64,000 bases of DNA. Source: Setophaga petechia. Taxonomy: Eukaryota > Chordata > Aves > Passeriformes > Parulidae. Each line of letters starts with the position of its first letter. Position 1 is the stretch's first letter. The notes under the pieces are model-generated. The model did not search any database. It saw only the letters and a program-made list of their open reading frames with translations, and was not told the DNA's origin. Shown piece by piece: positions 61,901 through 64,000 of the stretch. The DNA is taken from the NCBI GenBank assembly GCA_024362935.1, contig JANCRA010000006.1:31365924-31429923 (forward strand), read 5' to 3'. A program made the position numbers and the translations under genes.

Positions 61901-62264
61901 CAGAGCAGCCTGACAGCCCTGCTGATACAATTATCCTGGCCACAGATGGGGACAGAGCAGGAGATCGAGATCAAGAGCTGCCGCTAATGCGCAGTGCCTG
62001 TTTAGAAACACCACAGACAGGCAGAGCCTTTACAGCATTAAGGTCCATTTGTTCATCTGGAATTAATTACAGAGTGGGTGCAGGGCAGGCACTGTGAGTG
62101 TCCCACTGCCCTGTTCCTCTGCCTGACCTGTCTCTGCTCCTCCTCTGCTGCAGGGCCAAGGAGATCAAGACGAAGCTGGGCACACTGCTCCAGAAGCCTG
62201 ACTCCACCATTGACTTCATCATCCCCTACCCTGAGAAGCCAGAGAAGCCACCCAAGGCCCAGAA
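55896..62264 (+). CDS. RGS5: RGS5, regulator of G-protein signalling 5; first two coding exons, rest outside window
   Basis: RGS5 is a small R4-family GTPase-activating protein for Gi/Gq alpha subunits, best known from pericytes and vascular smooth muscle. Exon 1 (55896-55939) encodes [14 protein letters not shown](R), nearly identical to human RGS5; the MCK start with Cys2 is the N-degron (Cys/Arg branch) signal of RGS4/5/16. Exon 2 (62154-62264) encodes [20 protein letters not shown], then [17 protein letters not shown], matching the amphipathic helix and linker of RGS5. They join in phase 2. The RGS box itself is encoded by exons right of 64000. It is RGS5 rather than RGS4 because of ALPH, and because of the EKPEKP linker. 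Confidence 0.96.
57363..58812. repeat. Minisatellite of about 57 units of roughly 25 bp
   Basis: The unit is close to CACACAGGTGTGTGCTCCCA followed by TCCC, with variants in the CTCC-CATCCC spacer. By hand count about 57 units occur, two of them with AAGTGTGTG in place of AGGTGTGTG. The core CACACAGGTGTGTG is close to a perfect inverted repeat. All six frames stay largely open across it, giving spurious long open frames. It lies in RGS5 intron 1. Confidence 0.97.
58851..58886. repeat. 9-bp tandem repeat (TGTTTTCTG)4
   Basis: Four exact copies of TGTTTTCTG, 40 bp beyond the minisatellite in RGS5 intron 1. Confidence 0.95.
58890..62153 (+). other. Remainder of RGS5 intron 1
   Basis: No exon, known repeat or RNA gene recognised. 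Moderately GC-rich, with only chance open frames. Confidence 0.7.
62154..62264 (+). CDS. RGS5: RGS5 exon 2
   Basis: 111 nt, phase 2 in and out, acceptor CTGCAG after a pyrimidine tract, donor GTGAGT. Confidence 0.96.
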
Positions 62265-64000
62265 GTGAGTATTGCACTGGGCTGGGCTGCAGCATGATGT
62301 GTGCCCGGCCACTGGGGTGGATCCAAGCCCTTTTGGGATGCAGAGGAGCTGAGCCCTGCTGTGGGCTGGCACAGCAGCCTCTACGTGGCAGGCAGCTTGT
62401 GGCACGTTCCTCGTGACCTGCCTGCTAGGTGCAGGCTCAGGAAGTTATGTCAGGGCAGCATGAGACATGTCAGGTAATACAGCTCTGTGGAAACTAGATT
62501 TCCCATGGAAACTCAATTTACTTTTGGTGAGACTTCATGTTATTTGATAAAAGTTTTCCCAGAGGCATATGGCACTTGGACTTCTCTGAGTCACCTGTCT
62601 CAACCCAGAGGTGCCAGCCTTTGCAGCCGTCTGGCTTTGGGGTGGCAGTGTGTCCCTGAGCTGCGTGCCCAGCCTCATGGCATGGCTGGCTCTGGGCAGC
62701 TTCATGGTGATGGGACCTCCTCACCCTATGGCCTTTGGCTTGACCATTGCTCCCCAGCACCAAGCTGGTGTATAGCACTGGCTAATCAACATTATTTAAA
62801 GCAAATGAAACATTAATTATTTTGCCTGCCAACCCAGGGTGCAGCGGGTAACACACAGGGGGATGTTTGCCAGCACGGTGCCTGCCTGACACAGCGCTGC
62901 CCCGTGAGAGCTGCCCGTGCCAAGGAGGGCTGGCAGAGCCTGGTGGATTTTGTGGTTCTCACTCCACCACTGCCATGCCCCAGATGCCTCTGTGACAGAG
63001 ACATGTCCATCTCCATTAGCCATCCCTGCAGAAAGCCAGAGAACATCTCCACTCCCGACTCCCTGCTCTCTGGAGGAGCTGTTTTCTCCTCCACTGCATC
63101 ACTGGGCAGCCCTGGCATCACTCACCTGTCAGCATCTCACACACAGTTAATATCATCCCAGGGACATTCAGATAATGGGAAAGTGAATTTGGTGGTTTCC
63201 AGGAAATCTGAGCTGTGTTAGGTTGCTGCAGTGATTCTCCTCCTCGCTGGGGTGAGAAGTCACCTGACAGGGACATGGGGGCAGGGATAGCTTTGATCCT
63301 TGGCAGAAGTGCAAACCCAGTTCAAGGTCCAGAAAACGAAGGATAAGAACCACTGTCATGGTGCCTTCTGCTGATGGTTTGGTGACAAGTAGGGGCTGGT
63401 ACCCACCCTGAGCAAGCCTGGCATTCCTGCCACTCTCCTCTCCCTGCTGGAGCCACATGGGCAGTGTGACATGGCTGGGCACCAGCACCTGTACTTCCCC
63501 CAGACCCACCACTGAAGTTCCTGGGCTCCCCAGGACCAGGATAGGCTGTCCTGCCCACTCTCCCTCCCTGCTCCCAGGGATGCTCTGCTCAGCCAAGGGG
63601 ACTCAACCCCCATGTGTGGCCCCTGCAGCAGCAAAACAAGAGAGTGCAGCACTGCCTTCAAGGAGTGGAGAAGGTCCTCAGCCAGCCCAGCACTCAGTGC
63701 TGAGCAGGGGGGCTTCCCTTGCCCTCCAGCCAATGCTGGCAGGGCTACAGGGAAGGAGCTGGGAGCCCAGGGCAGTTTGGTGAAACTCCTCGGGGCTTAA
63801 ATAAAACAACAAAAAGCCACAAACAACAACAACAACAACAACAACAAAACCCAAACCAACAACAAAACCCCCACAAACTCTTTCAGTCTTACTGCAAACA
63901 TCTCATTAAAAAGTATATTAAAGGAAAAAAAAGAGGAAAAGCTGTGCAGATGGAAAGCGCGGAGGCTCCCAGTGGGAAGGGCGCCAGTGACCCGGGGCCG
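62265..64000 (+). other. Start of RGS5 intron 2
   Basis: No RGS-box exon is found before the window ends. It holds a short CAA microsatellite near its right end. Confidence 0.75.
63822..63848. repeat. (CAA)n microsatellite
   Basis: About nine CAA units in an A-rich stretch, following an AATAAA-containing A-rich run. Confidence 0.9.

Overview
This is vertebrate nuclear DNA, most likely from a songbird. The genes are split by GT..AG introns. There are CR1 LINE fragments, the dominant avian retroposon, with a recognisable CR1 ORF2 C-terminus, and several solo LTRs of types I associate with passerine genomes. Short introns and CpG islands in the right half look like a small avian macrochromosome or microchromosome. 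The species cannot be named from the sequence alone.

Layout. (1) Positions 1-31324, minus strand: ATF6 (ATF6-alpha), the ER membrane-tethered bZIP sensor of the unfolded protein response. I rebuilt 13 exons by translation and splice phase, from the initiator Met at 31324 to 1331. The last exons of the luminal domain lie left of the window. The introns are AT-rich and hold several solo LTRs: three related minus-strand copies plus three others. (2) Positions 31446-32018: a CR1 LINE fragment filling the gap between the ATF6 5' end and the SELP 3' end. (3) Positions 32060-about 41700, minus strand: a P-selectin gene (SELP) with one C-type lectin exon, one EGF exon, eleven sushi (SCR/CCP) exons, a transmembrane exon and two cytoplasmic exons. 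The sushi block shows recent tandem duplication and contains a decayed relic exon. (4) Positions 46812-47864, minus strand: an intronless-looking gene for a bacterial-type PI-PLC X-domain protein. (5) Positions 49178-51404, plus strand: a complete five-exon HTATIP2 (TIP30/CC3) gene with an NADPH-binding GxxGxxG motif. (6) Positions 52.7-53.15 kb: a plus-strand solo LTR. (7) From 55896, plus strand: RGS5 exon 1 under a TATA box and exon 2 at 62154-62264; the rest of the gene lies right of the window. RGS5 intron 1 carries a minisatellite of about 1.4 kb with roughly 57 units of about 25 bp.

The genes do not form a functional pathway. ATF6, SELP and RGS5 all map to human 1q23-q24, so they probably represent conserved synteny, whereas HTATIP2 (human 11p15) and the PI-PLC gene do not fit that block. 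The most notable features are the expanded and homogenised SELP sushi array, the E-box/T-box-like palindromic minisatellite in RGS5, an interstitial telomeric repeat in ATF6 intron 2, and the PI-PLC/HTATIP2 pair between SELP and RGS5. I found no convincing evidence for a wholly new system.
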